64,000 nucleotides of DNA from contig NZ_MRUH01000169.1 in assembly GCF_001922985.1 (NCBI RefSeq), positions 1 to 64,000 of the forward strand, written 5' to 3'. Positions 61,968 to 64,000 of the stretch are shown here, piece after piece; position 1 is the stretch's first letter; each line of letters begins with the position of its first letter. The notes under the pieces were generated by a model. It did no database searches. It saw nothing but the letters and a program-made list of their open reading frames with translations, and was not told where the DNA came from. The translations under genes and the position numbers were made by a program. This DNA comes from Teredinibacter waterburyi. GTDB taxonomy: Bacteria; Pseudomonadota; Gammaproteobacteria; Pseudomonadales; Cellvibrionaceae.

Positions 61968-64000
61968 CCGGCAAAACCTCCAGTTCGTACCATAGGCTAG
62001 CTGAGCTTGGTGAGGTTTTAACGTAGCTGTTATGACCATCGTCAGACACCTCTAGACGCGCTGCTCGCTGGCCGCTTTCGTCGAGGGCCCAAGCTTGCAG
62101 GCGTTCACTTACAACCGGTAAAACGAGTTCAAATTGCGGCATTTCGACTAAGGTGGGTGCCTCTCCCCAAATGCTACTGCTCGACTGATCTGTTTGAGGG
62201 GCACGCAGAAGTGTATTGCGACGCTCATCTTTCCATAGCATTTTGCTATTGTTCATCTCGCCGCTGGCCACTACCAAAATAGACGCCCCTTTATCGAGAT
62301 TTTTTAAGCTGCCGTGCTGAGCGGTGATGGCCACGGTTGCCCAGCCTAACCTAGTGTCTTGCATGTAGAGTTTAATGTCGTCGCAGGCAAATTTTTGCTG
62401 GTCGATAAAGCCCGTAGCCATACAGGTTTTGTTGGAATCCAAAGTAACAACACCTCCGGCGATGGGGCGTACATCCCAGCTTAATTCTTTTGTATCCGAA
62501 ACGGCGAGCAGACTTTTTGATTTGCGATCGAGCCGCGCTACGCCTTGCGGGTTTGGCCCCAAGTCAAGCGCGACGGCGTGTTCAAAGGGGAGCGCGTGAG
62601 GGGGTTGTAAATGGGTACCGCTACTAATATTCCAAGCGTGACTTCTGGAGGACAAAATATCTAGTTCGACCTCTTTGGTGAAGTTGAGCTTGAGTTGTTG
62701 TTGGGCAACCTTGGCGTCGCCGCGTCGAAAAATATTGGCTGCCACGGCGAAGTTAGCCATCACGCTCGGGTGCTGGCTAATGTTAAAAAAGTTGTCGACC
62801 ATTGCCACATCCCAATTGTTGTGTCGGCCTGCGCCGTAGTCAAAATAATAGATACCGTCCCAATCTTGGAATGAGGCGTAGGCTGCAATTAACAGCGGGC
62901 CCTCGGCTGCATAGGAGTTTGGGTAGGGATGATTATATTCGCTAACCGTAAATGGCAAGCCGGCAACACGCTGAAATGACAAACTGAACAGTGTGTTGTC
63001 GAGCGCATTGACCATTGCGTCGTTGCTCACCGTCCAGTTGTCGTTGCTCCATCCACTCGCTGGAAAAGAGGGATGACGCCAGTAGTCGTGGCCATCGATA
63101 AAACCAAAGCGTTGCTGTATTGATGGTGTACTTAACGCGGCGATGGTGCCATAGGCTAAGCCTGTAATCTTTAACTCATCTACTAGAAAGCTGTGCATGT
63201 CGGCCCAATAGCTTTCATCTAGATCTCGCAAAAAGGCCATCCAATCGTGGCTGCGTTGTTGGTCGTATTGACCTTGTAGCTGATTAATGGGAATGGATGC
63301 CTCTTCTAACGTTTTTGTCGGGTCGAGTTCTTCAATCACGCCGCCTGGTACTAAACTTACGTCTGAAATTTCGATTAGGCCTTTTTGTTTTGCGAACTGC
63401 GAAATTGTAATGCGCGCTTGCCGTTCGGCATTACTAACCCTAAAAGTCTTGCTAAATGAGCGCCATTGAGGTGCTAGTAAAAATTCGCCTGGCGCGATCA
63501 TGTTCCAGGGTGGGTAGTTTTGTTGTAGGCCAATAGCGACATAAGAGTGGGTTGCCGAGCGCGCCCGAAAGCTTAGCGTGTAAAGGCTGTTCTTCTCGAG
63601 CTGTAGGTTGGTTTGATTTAGCTGGACATGCCAAGACTCTCTACCGGCCTTGGTAATACGCAGCTTTAGATGTTGCTGTCCGTCTTCGTTTACGGAATGA
63701 GCACTAGCTTGTGCATCCTGATGCTGTTCCAAAACCCAGTGTTGAATGCCTTGCATAAAACGGCCATCGTGAACTAACTCAGCACCAGCATCTTGATACT
63801 CGCTCTGCCACGCCGAGCGCAAGCTGCTGGTATCGTGATATTTTGTGCTTAGCCAAGTATTCCACTGTTTTTGCAATTGCTGCGAAAATAGCTGCGGCCA
63901 GAGTGCCATACCGCCATCGAAGTAGTGCTGTAATAGACTGTTTTCGTTGTTGATTTCGACTATGGCGACGGCGGGATCCTGGGCGTAGCTGAGCTTGGTG
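61960..64000 (-). CDS. Glycoside hydrolase with inserted carbohydrate-binding domain, partial (N-terminus beyond right edge)
   Basis: The frame stays open across the right edge (680 codons visible); the Met at 63909 is internal. The visible start has AIVEINNENSL, the acid/base Glu of a clan A barrel, and then WLSTKYHDTSSLRSAW. A CBM4/9-like beta-sandwich (about 75-215 of the visible part; WHVQLNQTNLQLEKNSLYTLSFRA) interrupts the barrel. The barrel resumes with DWMAFLRDLDESYWADMHSFL and the probable nucleophile in FTVSEYNHPYPN. A C-terminal beta-rich domain ends the protein. This CBM-in-barrel layout occurs in uncharacterised hydrolases of marine and planctomycete bacteria. The substrate is unknown; beta-linked glycans are likely. 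Confidence 0.78.
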   Translation of the reverse strand, partial: TKLSYAQDPAVAIVEINNENSLLQHYFDGGMALWPQLFSQQLQKQWNTWLSTKYHDTSSLRSAWQSEYQDAGAELVHDGRFMQGIQHWVLEQHQDAQASAHSVNEDGQQHLKLRITKAGRESWHVQLNQTNLQLEKNSLYTLSFRARSATHSYVAIGLQQNYPPWNMIAPGEFLLAPQWRSFSKTFRVSNAERQARITISQFAKQKGLIEISDVSLVPGGVIEELDPTKTLEEASIPINQLQGQYDQQRSHDWMAFLRDLDESYWADMHSFLVDELKITGLAYGTIAALSTPSIQQRFGFIDGHDYWRHPSFPASGWSNDNWTVSNDAMVNALDNTLFSLSFQRVAGLPFTVSEYNHPYPNSYAAEGPLLIAAYASFQDWDGIYYFDYGAGRHNNWDVAMVDNFFNISQHPSVMANFAVAANIFRRGDAKVAQQQLKLNFTKEVELDILSSRSHAWNISSGTHLQPPHALPFEHAVALDLGPNPQGVARLDRKSKSLLAVSDTKELSWDVRPIAGGVVTLDSNKTCMATGFIDQQKFACDDIKLYMQDTRLGWATVAITAQHGSLKNLDKGASILVVASGEMNNSKMLWKDERRNTLLRAPQTDQSSSSIWGEAPTLVEMPQFELVLPVVSERLQAWALDESGQRAARLEVSDDGHNSYVKTSPSSASLWYELEVLPVN

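Noticed and set aside
63907-63909. Met codon at 63909 as start of the glycoside hydrolase
   Set aside because: The frame continues upstream with AIVEINNENSL, a catalytic-site motif, so the real start is beyond the window.

Overview
The window looks like chromosomal DNA of a free-living, probably marine, gammaproteobacterium. The gene run proA-nadD-rsfS-rlmH-mrdA-rodA-mltB-rlpA-dacC-ybeD-lipB-lipA has the order known from Pseudomonas and Cellvibrionales. The dense c-di-GMP and two-component signalling, a secreted ExeM-type nuclease and a carbohydrate-binding glycoside hydrolase fit a Cellvibrionaceae-like polysaccharide degrader (Saccharophagus/Teredinibacter type). That placement is inference; no rRNA or tRNA was seen. 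I found no insertion sequence, prophage or CRISPR array.

Layout. 1-3.9 kb: a tandem-FHA protein (cut by the left edge), an MMPL/RND exporter and a VanZ-like protein. 3.9-10.2 kb: a reverse-strand signalling block in which a PepSY gene and a PhoP-like regulator are separated from a PhoQ-like kinase by a three-gene kinase/receiver/receiver-kinase cassette. 10.6-14.3 kb: an ExeM/NucH extracellular nuclease with RTX repeats, and a HAD phosphatase. 14.4-18.1 kb: a retropepsin-like 'zinc protease', an inactive transglutaminase with seven TM helices, and an ATP-grasp ligase, the known peptide-ligase trio. 18.1-29.7 kb: the conserved housekeeping run for proline and NAD synthesis, ribosome maturation, cell elongation (PBP2, RodA), peptidoglycan remodelling and lipoate synthesis. 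29.7-38.5 kb: GNAT, methyltransferase, RimO, a GGDEF-EAL protein, PfkA, a ZntB/CorA transporter, a DUF6488-like protein, a MazG-like protein and RlmJ. 38.5-50.4 kb: an orphan solute-binding protein, a TolB-like propeller, a tandem pair of diguanylate cyclases (one with a ruined active site), a large PAS kinase with an NtrC-type regulator, and an MscS channel. 50.4-58.7 kb: a GGDEF-EAL protein, an S9 peptidase and a three-gene operon of sensor kinase, receiver and receiver-GGDEF. 58.8-64 kb: an RLAN/RimK-type ATP-grasp ligase with an M42 peptidase, a small lipoprotein and a glycoside hydrolase cut by the right edge.

The most striking feature is the sensor kinase at 55971-58649. Its three-helix N-terminus matches the ethylene-binding domain of plant ETR1 without gaps and keeps the residues that matter there (Asp34, Tyr41, Ile71, Cys74, His78; all equal to ETR1 numbering plus 9). 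It is followed by four PAS domains and a kinase core, and is co-directional and tightly packed with a CheY-like receiver and a receiver-GGDEF protein. This predicts a bacterial ethylene (or other copper-ligand) sensing pathway with c-di-GMP as output. Five GGDEF proteins, two of them with EAL domains, lie within 23 kb, so second-messenger signalling dominates the accessory part of the window.
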